A stretch of 64,000 bases of DNA from Palsa-504 sp963822765 (GTDB taxonomy: Bacteria; Actinomycetota; Actinomycetes; Streptosporangiales; Streptosporangiaceae), in NCBI GenBank assembly GCA_963822765.1, contig CAWGJL010000034.1, positions 29,583 to 93,582 of the forward strand. Direction: 5' to 3'. Below are positions 32,615 to 41,398 of this stretch, in pieces (positions within the stretch are counted from its first letter, which is position 1; each line of letters begins with the position of its first letter). The translations under genes were made by a program, and so were the position numbers. Below the pieces are notes generated by a model. That model ran no database searches, had not been told where the DNA came from, and worked only from the letters and a program-made list of their open reading frames with translations.

Positions 32615-34660
32615 ATGCCCACCATCTCGAGTTTTCCTGACTTGCTCGCCGCGGTAAGTCCGTATCTGACCTCCCCGCAGCCGATAGCCGCCATGCAGGC
32701 AGACGGTTTCACCTTTGACGGCGAGGTCGGTGCGGCGCTCGCGCGCCGCATGCCTGCGAAACCCCTCACCCGGGCCGTTCTGCAGCGGCTTGAGCAGACC
32801 TTCGGGCCCCCGCTGCCCACGCGCCTCCACGTGGGCAGGCTCCCGTCGCGTCCGCCCACGCCGCCTCCGGCCTCCGGCTTCAACGGTGTCGCCGCCATCC
32901 GTCTCGACGCGGTCAATCCTGTCCTCGCCGAGCTCTGGAATGTCGGCACACTTCCCAGGCAGCTCACGGCATCTCTAACCGCCGATATCATCGACCTGCC
33001 GACGCTCCGCCAGCTTTGCAGCAACGTCCCGACGGCATCAGACGCCTCCCTCGGCCTGCTCCAGATCGCCTCCGCGCCCGTCCTCAGTGCCAGCAGCAAC
33101 AATGGCAACATCCACGTCGACGTCGAGTTCGAGTTGCCCGTCCTGGGCGCGCAGCCCGCCTCCCTCAAAGGCGCCGCGCATATCGAGATTCCCCTAGGTC
33201 TCGACAATTACGTCAGCCCCCAAGGGCTCAGGCGGCTGCGCCTCGCCCTGGACACATCCGGCGCCCAAGGCGCCGTCACCACCCTTCAGGTCGGCGCAAA
33301 CTCGGTCATTGTCCCCAACTCCAGCGCCTCGCAAAGCGAAATTGAGAGTACGCTCGCCGGCGGAATCCGGGATGCGCTGTTGTATTTCTCCGTGGACGGC
33401 ACCTTCTCTATCCCTGTGCAAATCAAGCTCACCTCGTTTCCGAACACCGCCCTGGAAATCCTTCAGCAAGGCGCGGTCACCATCGAGCGAGACAATCAGT
33501 CGTTCGTGATTCTCGGCTTCAACGTGAGCCCGCAGCAAACGGTGGAGGTCTCGGCGCTCGCTAGCGCCAACACGCCGGTGTCCCCTTTCGACACGCACTT
33601 TGAACTCGCGGAAGCCTGCGGCAACGACATCCTGAACGCCTTCATCCAGTCGGGCGACCTTGGCGGGTTCGTCAGTCGCTTTGTCGCACGTCACACCGAT
33701 AACCTGGGCCCGGGAATCGGTTGCACCGGCGGCAGCGTTACCTTCCAGAATGGAAATGTCACCCTCACCGCTGACTTCGTCGCCCATGACGCCTGTCTTG
33801 GCCTCGACGTGAACTTCACCATTCAAGCTTCTGGCCCGCCTATCATCACCAACGGTTACATGAGCATCGGCGCTCAGTATCTCGATGTCAGCGTCGACGG
33901 CTGGGACGAATTCCTCTGCTATCTCGTCTCGCTTCTCGTGCCCCTCGGACCGATCTTGCTAACGATCGTACTGGTCGCGCTGTCCGGCGGCCACGATGCG
34001 CCGCCGAAATCCATCAATGTCAGCCTGGCTGTTACGCCACTTCCCGGCAGCGAGATGGACTGGTCGGTCGTGATGAAGCAGGCTACCGCGACCGACGGAA
34101 CTCTGTCGCTCGATGGCGCCGCCGCGCTCACCACTGATGAACGCATGTTTGTCTACCTGCGCATCGAAGAGCAGGAGCTATTTCCGCTCGGCCCGACACC
34201 CCTCACCGGCGCGCGGGTCACGCTATTTGAGCTCGACGATCCTGCGCCTCCCGGTGATGATGTGGTTATTCCACACACCGGCACGACGATCACGGCGAAT
34301 CCGAAATTCACGACCGTCACATCCTCGGAGTATCAGCCCACCCCAGACCAGACCATAGGCACGCTGACCACCGACGATAGCGGCGACGTGCTGTTTATTA
34401 TCAACACCGCGGCAAGCGGCGGCACGCCAGCCCTCAACAACGTCGGCGGCATCGTGACCACTTCACGAAGCCAGACCGATAACTACACCGGCAAGCTCAC
34501 CTCGAGCGTCACGACGCATTCCTACGTGCTGGAAGGCGAACCAGACTTCGGGATCACGATCACCGACGCATCCGGAATGGTGCGCGCCACGCGGCGGCTG
34601 ATAGCATCTGAATGCGAACGGAAATCGAGTCGGCTCAAAAGACAGCCCGGTGATCGTTGA
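32615..34660 (+). CDS. Large protein of unknown function with foreign codon use; TULIP/P47-like features
   Basis: About 681 residues from the ATG at 32615 (AAGGCGG about 9 bp upstream); an ATG at 32576 would add 13 residues. Codons ending in A or T and Asn/Thr/Ile are commoner than in neighbours, suggesting acquired DNA. An early segment FNGVAAIRLDAVNPVLAELW recalls the opening of P47/TULIP lipid-binding proteins. Beta-rich stretches follow. A hydrophobic helix lies at about 431-455 (YLVSLLVPLGPILLTIVLVAL). A C-terminal Ig/transthyretin-like part has ARVTLFELDDP and GTLTTDDSGDVLF. There is no signal peptide. Function is unknown; a pore-forming or lipid-binding role is only a guess. Confidence 0.8.
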   Translation: MPTISSFPDLLAAVSPYLTSPQPIAAMQADGFTFDGEVGAALARRMPAKPLTRAVLQRLEQTFGPPLPTRLHVGRLPSRPPTPPPASGFNGVAAIRLDAVNPVLAELWNVGTLPRQLTASLTADIIDLPTLRQLCSNVPTASDASLGLLQIASAPVLSASSNNGNIHVDVEFELPVLGAQPASLKGAAHIEIPLGLDNYVSPQGLRRLRLALDTSGAQGAVTTLQVGANSVIVPNSSASQSEIESTLAGGIRDALLYFSVDGTFSIPVQIKLTSFPNTALEILQQGAVTIERDNQSFVILGFNVSPQQTVEVSALASANTPVSPFDTHFELAEACGNDILNAFIQSGDLGGFVSRFVARHTDNLGPGIGCTGGSVTFQNGNVTLTADFVAHDACLGLDVNFTIQASGPPIITNGYMSIGAQYLDVSVDGWDEFLCYLVSLLVPLGPILLTIVLVALSGGHDAPPKSINVSLAVTPLPGSEMDWSVVMKQATATDGTLSLDGAAALTTDERMFVYLRIEEQELFPLGPTPLTGARVTLFELDDPAPPGDDVVIPHTGTTITANPKFTTVTSSEYQPTPDQTIGTLTTDDSGDVLFIINTAASGGTPALNNVGGIVTTSRSQTDNYTGKLTSSVTTHSYVLEGEPDFGITITDASGMVRATRRLIASECERKSSRLKRQPGDR

Positions 34661-34680
34661 GGTGCCACGCGTTATCGTCA

Positions 34681-34935
34681 TCAATCCTGGCATGGCGGGT
34701 TAGCGCTCTGCACTGTCGGCTTCGGGGACGGGGATAGCCCGGGGCCTTTTGCGAATATTCCGCTCTCCGACAGCGCGCTGGCCCGGACCGGAATGGTAAG
34801 CAGCTCGCCGAGCAGGCCGTAGTCCGGTTCGTAGGCAGGTGTTTCGGCTGCCGTGTGCGTCCAGGGATCAGATGCCGGAGCGGCGGCGAGCAGGTCGTCA
34901 TACAGCGAGAAGGAATCGGCTTTTCTTCCTGGCAT
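34681..34935 (-). CDS. Short protein coupled to the methyltransferase, probably truncated
   Basis: 84 residues from an ATG at 34935 that overlaps the methyltransferase stop. Parts such as SFSLYDDLLAAAP and YGLLGELLTIPVRASALSES look like a real protein start, and the tail (SPSPKPTVQSANPPCQD) looks random. It may be the 5' stub of a cognate restriction or modification-associated gene cut by the insertion of foreign DNA at 34661-34680. No family assigned. Confidence 0.5.
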   Translation of the reverse strand: MPGRKADSFSLYDDLLAAAPASDPWTHTAAETPAYEPDYGLLGELLTIPVRASALSESGIFAKGPGLSPSPKPTVQSANPPCQD

Positions 34936-36610
34936 CACGGCCTCGGCTGAGATCGGCCGCGCGCTGTTCTCCGGGCCGCTAGCTCAATATGCGCGTCGCG
35001 GAGCGAATTGATGTCACCGCCGCCCAGACCGAGAGCACCGGCCAGCAGGACCTCGTCCACGACCTTGGACGCCTCGAGCAAGCCACCGTCCAGACGGAGC
35101 AGGGCGGCCACCCGGAGGCGGACCGCCGACAGCGCCGCCCCGGCCGTGCGCAGCAGGTCCGGGGCGGGAACCGGGAGACGGTCGGCTTCCCTCGGCTCGA
35201 GCTTGAGCAACCCGCCGCCGTAAGCGCGGCCCACCACCTCGGCCCCCGCCATGGTCATGGAGTTCAGCGAGGCCAAAGACAGCAGGTTCAGGCCGAGACG
35301 GCGTAGCCCGGGTTGCAGGTAGATTCCGTGCACGGAATTGAGATGATGCACTCGCGCCTGGTTAGCGCATAGCCGCGGCGTGTCGGCGTTCATGTAGGTC
35401 ACCAGCAAGTCCGCAGGCTTGACCAAAGGGACGTGCCACCAGGGCGAACGCACCTTGCACTTATATGCGGCGTCCACGCCGAGCCGTTCCCCGGCCTCGA
35501 TATACACCCGTGCCTGCGGCGACGGTTCACCCGCGGGCCTGAACAGCACCGTAGCCGCCCCGGCGACGCCCATCGCCGCGTGGGCTGGCCCGCTGAAGAC
35601 CAGATCCCGGAGATGCCTGGAGCCGGGCGGCGATATGGCCAGGAGATCACTGCGCTGCAGGCCAAGCTCACCAGCCCGCGCCGGGGACATCGCAAAAAAC
35701 CGGTTGTTGCCGGTGACCATGCCCAGGGTCGTCTCACCCCAGCAAGACAGGGTGGTGAAACCGGGCGCCGCCGCCACGCCGGTGTACGCGGCCAGCGCCG
35801 ACGTCGACATCAGCGCTGGGGTCCACTTGCCGTCGGCCGTGGCCGGCTTCCACCGCCGCGCGACACCCGCGGAAGTGGCCAGGTCCTCCGCGGCCCTGAC
35901 CTGGTGCAGCTCACAGTGCTCGGCTGGCCCTTGCCGGTACCGTCCGCCAGGACCAGCACGACTTCTTCCAGCACGCCGGGAAAGACCCGCTCGGCAAAAA
36001 GAACCAGGCGCACCTTTGCGAACCGCTCCGTCAAGAACTTGCGGACCTCGGCGGCGTAATTCACGGTGAGCAACTCGGCGGGCAGCACCAGGCCGAGCCG
36101 GCCGCCGGTCCGCAGGAACAGCGCGGAATGAACGGTAAAGGCCGCCCATGACGAGGCCAGCTTCGTCAGCGGGACACCGGCCCGCAGCGCAGCCTCGCGG
36201 CCCCGCGACCGTGCATCGCCGTTGAAATCCTGATACCGGACGTAGGGCGGGTTGCCGATGACCGCATCGTAGGCCCCGGTAGGAGTCAGCGCGAAGAAGT
36301 CACTGACCCGGACGTGGACCGCCACGTCGCGGGCGGCGTCTCGTACCAGTTGCTCGGCCTGGCGGGCGCTGCGTTCGTGTACCTCAACGCCGTCAACCTG
36401 GCCGCGGCCGCCGTCGGCGGTCCCGGCGAGGACCTCCAGCCGCTCACCGGCGGCCAGCAAGAAGGCGGCTTCGCCGCATGAAGGCTCCAGGACCTTATCG
36501 CCTGCCGTCCGCACGGCCCAGTCAGCGACGTACTTGCAGAGCGGCGCGGGGGTAAAGAAAGCGCCGCGGACCTTGCGCGCCGCCGCGGCATCACCTTGCC
36601 CCGAGGTCAT
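34935..36610 (-). CDS. N6-adenine-type DNA methyltransferase, one frameshift
   Basis: The first part (36610 to about 35940) has a GAFFTPAPL opening, SAM-binding motif I (VLEPSCGEAAFLLAAG) and catalytic motif IV NPPYVRYQ. The frame ends in unrelated residues, and the expected continuation (PAEHCELHQVRAAEDLA, then a target-recognition-like region to 34935) lies in another frame. An indel at about 35930-35945 joins them into a protein of about 558 residues. Type IIG/type I-like HsdM-family enzymes methylate adenine in DNA. The ATG at 36610 is a weak choice. The broken DHFR-type gene runs in-frame into this gene from upstream. Confidence 0.75.
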
Positions 36611-36658
36611 GACCGCCACCATCTTGAACAGTCTGCCGGGGACCCCCAGCCTCGGCTG

Positions 36659-37209
36659 GCAGGCTCGCCGCATCTGCATTACCCCGGAGTCGTAAGTCCT
36701 GGCGCTTACCAGTTTCAGGTTGGTCTTCTGGGTGAACAGCGGCTTGCCGGTGCCGATCGCGACGGGTGGACGTGCAGGACGTACTCGTCGATGAGGCCGA
36801 GCCGGGCGAACCGTTGCGCGGTGCGGACACCGCCGGGCACGCCGAGGTCGCCACCGGGCTGCCGCTTGACCCTGGCTGCGGCGGCGGCGGCCACCTCGTC
36901 GTCACTACGGGCAACGACCAGTTCGGCGTTGCGCCACGGCAGCTCGGCAGGCTGGCTGGAGATGATGATGCGGTGCAGGCGGTTGCCGGCATCGGCAATG
37001 GCCCGGCCGCCCGGCGACGCAGACGGATCGGCGGCGACGCCCTCCCAGTAGGGGATCATGCCCTGGGCGACCGGGTAGCCGAGCAATCCTCCGTCCGCTG
37101 CTCGCAGCAGCGCGACGATGTCGTCGTTGAGAGCCTTGTCGGGGGCGCCGAGCATCCAGTCCAGTTCGCCGTCCGGGCCGGCGATGAAACCGTCCAGCGT
37201 GGTGGTCAT
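36659..37209 (-). pseudogene. Dihydrofolate reductase-type (RibD C-terminal) protein, frameshifted, stop lost
   Basis: The ATG at 37209 starts MTTTLDGFIAGPDGELDWM, typical of the RibD-C/DHFR-like family, with RLHRIIISSQ and GVPGGVRTAQRF later. Near 36755 the frame breaks; the next frame gives VAIGTGKPLFTQKTNLKLVS and SGVMQMRR, the normal C-terminus. No stop follows: that frame continues into the methyltransferase coding sequence. Confidence 0.75.
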
Positions 37210-37243
37210 GTACAGGTAGATCTTCCGGTTTGTTGGGGGGCTA

Positions 37244-37302
37244 GTGGTGCGTGTCGTTAGTGTCTAGGCGATTGGCGATGAGCAAAATGGGCTGCGCCTG
37301 CT
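37244..37302. repeat. Imperfect 59-bp direct repeat, copy 1
   Basis: This stretch matches 37802-37860 in 43 of 59 positions by eye without gaps, both containing GTGTCGTTA and AATGGGCT. The pair brackets the VOC gene at 37385-37774. Confidence 0.75.
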
Positions 37303-37384
37303 CGCCCTGCTTGGACGCGAGCGTCTGGAGTTGCAAGATGGACACGGATAGCCAGGTCGGTCAATGCGATGTGCCGGAGGTTCG

Positions 37385-37774
37385 ATGACTGTCAAGATCG
37401 CCTGCGTGGTATTCGACTGCCTCGACGCTCTGGTGGTCGGCCGCTTTTGGTCAGCAGCGATCGGGCGCCCGCTCGATCCGGAGGCGTCGAGTGAGTTCGC
37501 CAGCATCGGATTTCACGGACGCCGGGATACGGCGGGATGGGCGCCGGTCGACCGCGACGCCGACCCCACGTGGCTGTTTGCTCGCGTGCCGGAGTCAAAG
37601 ACAGTCAAGAACCGCTTGCACCTGGATGTCATCGCGGCGGATCCGGAAGTCGAGATCGCGCGCCTCGTCGAGATCGGCGCTACTCGCGTCGCTGACCGAG
37701 ACGAATACGGGTACACCTGGACGCTCATGGCTGACCCAGAAGGTAACGAGTTCGACCTCGGGAAGGCGCTGTGA
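37385..37774 (+). CDS. VOC (glyoxalase/bleomycin-resistance) family protein
   Basis: A 129-residue vicinal-oxygen-chelate protein with a Glyoxalase_6-like pattern: KIACVVFDCLDALVVGRFW at the start, NRLHLDVIAADPE in the middle and YTWTLMADPEGNEFDLGKAL at the end. His and Glu in these strands fit VOC metal sites. GGAGG at 37376-37380 fixes the ATG at 37385. It stands alone between two imperfect direct repeats, which suggests that it arrived as a unit. Function may be a lyase, dioxygenase or drug-binding protein. Confidence 0.85.
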   Translation: MTVKIACVVFDCLDALVVGRFWSAAIGRPLDPEASSEFASIGFHGRRDTAGWAPVDRDADPTWLFARVPESKTVKNRLHLDVIAADPEVEIARLVEIGATRVADRDEYGYTWTLMADPEGNEFDLGKAL

Positions 37775-37801
37775 GCATCCCGCGTCCCACCTGCATTCTT
37801 A

Positions 37802-37860
37802 GCGGTACGTGTCGTTAATTCCTGGGCGGTCGGTGATGGCGAGAATGGGCTAGACCTGCT
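37802..37860. repeat. Imperfect 59-bp direct repeat, copy 2
   Basis: Partner of 37244-37302. It holds the stop codon and last 14 or so codons of the P450 gene (GLAHSRHHRPPRN), which therefore are not P450-derived and may replace the original C-terminus. Confidence 0.75.
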
Positions 37861-39155
37861 CCCCCGCGCCGCCGCTTGTGCTGCGTGATGGTGATCGGGA
37901 GCGGCTGGCGGGGGTGGACGCGGACCGGCAGCTCGAGGATGCCGCGCAGGAAGAACGACGGCAGGTACCGGACGGCCGCCGGATCCACGACCTCGAGCCG
38001 GTCGACGCGCTGGGCGAGCTCGCGGAGCACGGCGGTGGCCTCCATCCGGGCCAGCACGTTGCCCAGGCAGGCGTGGATGCCCTGGCCGAAGCTCAGGTGG
38101 TGCCGGACGTTGCGGCGGTCCGGATTGAACTCGTCCGGCGACTCAAAGACACTCTCGTCCCGGTTCGCCGAGATGAACGACAAGAACACCACCGCTCCCT
38201 CGGGCAGCTCCGTCCCGCCCAGCGTCACCGGCCGGGTTGCCCGGCGGAACATCCCCTGCGCCGGGCTGGCCAGCCGCAGCCCCTCCTCGACCATGACCGT
38301 GGCCCGGTCCGGATCGGCGTGCAGCCGGTCCCACTGCTCGGGCCGCGAGCTGAGCCGCAGCACCATGTCGGTCAGCAGTTTCGTGGTGGTCTCGTTGCCC
38401 GCCACCATCAGCTCCCGGATGAACCAGACCAGTTCGCCGTTGGTCAGCGCGCCCTCGTCGGGGTCGGGCTGGACCAGCACGCTGAGCATGTCGTCGCGCG
38501 GCGCCGCCCGCCTGCGGTCCAGCTCGGCCGAGATCCGGCGCTGGTACTCGATCATGTCGTGTTCGGTCTGCAGCCAGCGCTCCGGCTCCAGCGGCTGCGC
38601 GCCGAGCGAGGCGGTCGCGGCGTCCGACCAGCGCCCGATGTCTTCGTGCCACGAATCGGGCAGGCCCAGGATGCGGGAAATCGCGTAGACCGGCACCGGC
38701 CAGGCCAGCGCCCGGACGATGTCCACGGTGCCCGGCGCGGGCAGCGCGGCCACCAGCTCGCGGCTGGCGCCGGAGATGATCGGTTCCATCCAGGCCAGCG
38801 CGCGGGGGATGAACGCCCGCTGGACCAGCTTGCGGTACCGGGTGTGCCGGGGCGGATCGCTCAGCCCCAGCGCCGACTGGTACGCGAACCCCTGGGCCCG
38901 GATCCGCGCGATCTCCGAAGCGATCTCCGGCGGCGGCTCGGTGCGCCGCGCCGAGGTCACCGAGTTCGCGTACGTCACCGGGTCACGCAGCACCTCGCGG
39001 ACCAGGGCGTGGGTGGTGATCAGGTAAAAGCCGTGGTCCGGCACCTGGTAGACCGGCGCGGTGGCCCGCAGCGCCGCGTACGCCGCGAACGGGCTCTGCT
39101 GGAACTCATCGGAGTACGGGTCAACCCGCGGCGGGCGCACCGGGTCAGCCTTCAA
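37815..39155 (-). CDS. Cytochrome P450 (bacterial CYP, class I)
   Basis: A 446-residue P450. The I-helix has AGNETT at 252-257, the K-helix ExxR is Glu291-Arg294, and the haem loop FGQGIHACLG places Cys363. It would hydroxylate or epoxidise a substrate with ferredoxin electrons. The start is uncertain: TTG at 39155 overlaps the stop of the PEP-utilising gene by 11 bp, and a GTG at 39140 is an alternative. It is second in that operon, linking oxidation to the swivel-domain protein. The C-terminal tail comes from the 59-bp repeat. Confidence 0.92.
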   Translation of the reverse strand: MKADPVRPPRVDPYSDEFQQSPFAAYAALRATAPVYQVPDHGFYLITTHALVREVLRDPVTYANSVTSARRTEPPPEIASEIARIRAQGFAYQSALGLSDPPRHTRYRKLVQRAFIPRALAWMEPIISGASRELVAALPAPGTVDIVRALAWPVPVYAISRILGLPDSWHEDIGRWSDAATASLGAQPLEPERWLQTEHDMIEYQRRISAELDRRRAAPRDDMLSVLVQPDPDEGALTNGELVWFIRELMVAGNETTTKLLTDMVLRLSSRPEQWDRLHADPDRATVMVEEGLRLASPAQGMFRRATRPVTLGGTELPEGAVVFLSFISANRDESVFESPDEFNPDRRNVRHHLSFGQGIHACLGNVLARMEATAVLRELAQRVDRLEVVDPAAVRYLPSFFLRGILELPVRVHPRQPLPITITQHKRRRGGAGLAHSRHHRPPRN

Positions 39156-40887
39156 GCACGGTGACCTTCCCGGACGATCCGTCCACCTCGAGCAGCGTCC
39201 CGTCCGGGATGCGCTTGGTCGCGTCGCCGACGCCCGCCGCGCACGGGATGCCGAGCTCCCGGCTGACGATCATCGCGTGGCTGCCCATCGCCCCGACGTC
39301 GACCACCACGCCGGCCGCCACCATGAACAGCGGGGTCCACGACGGGTCGGTCTGCGGCGCGATCAGGATCTCGCCCGGCTCGAACGCGGCGATCTGGGCC
39401 GTGTCGGTGACCACGCGGGCCCGGCCGCGGGCCACCCCCGCCGAGGCCGGCGCGCCGGTCAGCACGTCGCCGGGCTTGACCGTGGTGACCTGGTGCCCGT
39501 CCTTGCGCGGCAGGTCGGCCAGGGGCGTCATCGGCTCCCCGGCGACCACGAACGTCGGCGGCTCGACCTCGAACAGCTGCCGCCACTGCCGCTCGCGCTC
39601 GCGCAGCGTGTCCGCGATGTCGGCGGCGTGCGTGGCCAGCAGGTCGAGTTCGGGCTCCAGGGCCATGAAGACCTGCTGCGGGTGGTCGAGCTCGCCGCGT
39701 GCGGTCAGCCGCCGGCCGAGCTCGAACAGCGGCGCCCGTACCTCGTGCATGACCTTGACCGCGCTGGTCTTGCCCCGCTCCCGCCACGCGCCGAACCGCC
39801 GGGCTGACGCGATGGCCAGGTGCAGCGACTGCACGGCCTCCTCGTTCGGCCCCAGGATCTTCAGCGCCTGCTGCAGCGCGGCCGCCGCGTCGTCGGCGCG
39901 CTCCTCCCGGCGCAGGCCGGGGTTGGCGGCGTCGTCCAGCTGGCGGAGCCGGCCGATCAGCGCCAGCGGCAGCTCGGGCATGGTCTCCCAGGTGTGCGCG
40001 CCGATATCCCACTCGCTGGGTCCGCGGTAGCCGTACTCCCGCACGAACGCGTCGAACCGGATGGCGAAGTCCGGGTGGTCGGTGCGCAGCCGGTCCAGCA
40101 GTGTCTTCTCACCCTGGCCTTCCTCGCCCCGGTCGAAGGCGGCGGTCAGCCGGGCGTCGGCGCGGACCGCGCGGGACAGGTCCCACAGCGCGAAGGACGG
40201 CAGGGCCGAGTCGACGTCGCCCGCATGGCCGATCAGCCGGACGGTCAGGGTCGGATCCGCGGCCCCGACCAGGGAGCTGATGATCCCGGGACCCATCGCC
40301 GCCTGGTTGCTCGCGATCACGTACCCGCGGCCCCACATGATCCGCTGCAGCGGGGCCGCCCGGCGGGCCAGCGTGATCAGCACCTCGTCCGAGGTGGTGT
40401 GCAGATCCGGCCGCTCGGCCCGCACCCGGTCGGCGAGCACGCGCTCCTCTTCGAGCTCGGGGAAGGCGGTCGCGGTCAGCGTCCACCCGACCCGTTCCGC
40501 GACGTTGGCCGCCAGCTCCTCGTTCATGTCGGTCGGGCTCGGCGTGTGCGGCGGCGGGTTAGGGTGCGCGAAGAACGCCGCGTCGATGGCGTCCGCGCCG
40601 ATGCCGGCCCGGATCCCGGTGATCCGCACATACGTCTGGTCGACGTACAGGTAGCCGTAGAAGAAGCCCGCCACCGGCGGATACGGATCGGGCGACATCT
40701 CCTGGGGCGTGAAGTACCGCAGCCGTACGTTACCGACCGCCCAGGCGGGCAGGACCTCGGGAATCCATACCAGGCTCGCGCCGAGCGGGCTGATCGGATC
40801 CGCCATCACGTCATTGGCGTTGAGCCGCGTGTACACGGGGTATCTCGTGCTCGGAACGGTGTCGATGATCCAGTTGAGGTCGGTCAC
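39145..40887 (-). CDS. PEP-utilising swivel-domain protein lacking ATP-grasp and PEP barrel
   Basis: A 580-residue intact paralogue of the broken gene at 832-2531. Residues 1-450 form the helical, substrate-type region (YTRLNANDVMADPISPLGAS near the start; GYRGPSEWDIGAHTWE later). Residues about 480-580 form the swivelling domain with VVDVGAMGSHAMIVSREL and phosphohistidine candidate His537. In rifampin phosphotransferase this domain shuttles phosphate from an ATP-grasp domain to the drug; here no donor domain exists in the chain. GGAGG precedes the GTG at 40887. The gene is upstream of the P450 and divergent from the ABM, ligase and PPDK-like operon, which may supply the donor. Confidence 0.85.
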   Translation of the reverse strand: MTDLNWIIDTVPSTRYPVYTRLNANDVMADPISPLGASLVWIPEVLPAWAVGNVRLRYFTPQEMSPDPYPPVAGFFYGYLYVDQTYVRITGIRAGIGADAIDAAFFAHPNPPPHTPSPTDMNEELAANVAERVGWTLTATAFPELEEERVLADRVRAERPDLHTTSDEVLITLARRAAPLQRIMWGRGYVIASNQAAMGPGIISSLVGAADPTLTVRLIGHAGDVDSALPSFALWDLSRAVRADARLTAAFDRGEEGQGEKTLLDRLRTDHPDFAIRFDAFVREYGYRGPSEWDIGAHTWETMPELPLALIGRLRQLDDAANPGLRREERADDAAAALQQALKILGPNEEAVQSLHLAIASARRFGAWRERGKTSAVKVMHEVRAPLFELGRRLTARGELDHPQQVFMALEPELDLLATHAADIADTLRERERQWRQLFEVEPPTFVVAGEPMTPLADLPRKDGHQVTTVKPGDVLTGAPASAGVARGRARVVTDTAQIAAFEPGEILIAPQTDPSWTPLFMVAAGVVVDVGAMGSHAMIVSRELGIPCAAGVGDATKRIPDGTLLEVDGSSGKVTVLEG

Positions 40888-40990
40888 GGTACCTCCGCGC
40901 GGCGCTGGTTTCCGGTAAGCCTGGTCATGTTGCGTCTGTCGCGCAATACTGCGGTTACTTTAGCGATTCCCTAGTTACAAAGGAACAGTC

Positions 40991-41335
40991 ATGCCAGATG
41001 AGTTCAACACCGAGGAGTTCATCATCGCGGGCTGGATGGATTACGGGCCGCACCGTGACCAGGTGCTGCACCACTTCGGTGTGTGCGCCGCGGCCAGCCG
41101 CGACGAGCCCGGCTGCCTGGACTACACGGTCTCCGCCGACCCGGAGCACCCGGGCCGGGTGGTGGTCTTCGAGCGGTGGGTCGGCCAGGATGACCTCGTC
41201 GAGCACTTCAAGCAGCCGCACATCGCCGCGTTCCGCGAGGCGATCCAGCCCTACCCCCGGTCCGGGCGCAGCATGCACCGGTACTTCGTGGCCCGCGGCG
41301 AGGAATTCCAGTCTTCGTCGGTGGCCTCCGGCTGA
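40991..41335 (+). CDS. Antibiotic-biosynthesis monooxygenase (ABM) domain protein
   Basis: A 114-residue dimeric alpha+beta barrel-type protein: EFIIAGWMDYGPHRDQVLHH, then ASRDEPGCLDYTVSAD, VVVFERWVGQDDLVEHF, IAAFREAIQPY. Family members are cofactor-free monooxygenases or quinone-modifying proteins. AAAGGA lies 7 bp before the ATG. It is the first gene of a + strand operon with the acyl-CoA ligase and PPDK-like gene. The 103-bp gap to the divergent swivel-domain gene must hold both promoters. Confidence 0.88.
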   Translation: MPDEFNTEEFIIAGWMDYGPHRDQVLHHFGVCAAASRDEPGCLDYTVSADPEHPGRVVVFERWVGQDDLVEHFKQPHIAAFREAIQPYPRSGRSMHRYFVARGEEFQSSSVASG

Positions 41336-41398
41336 GGGTTTCTTGACTCAGAGACCAGTTTCCTCCGACGATACGAACAGCCCGATCGAAGGAGCCCC

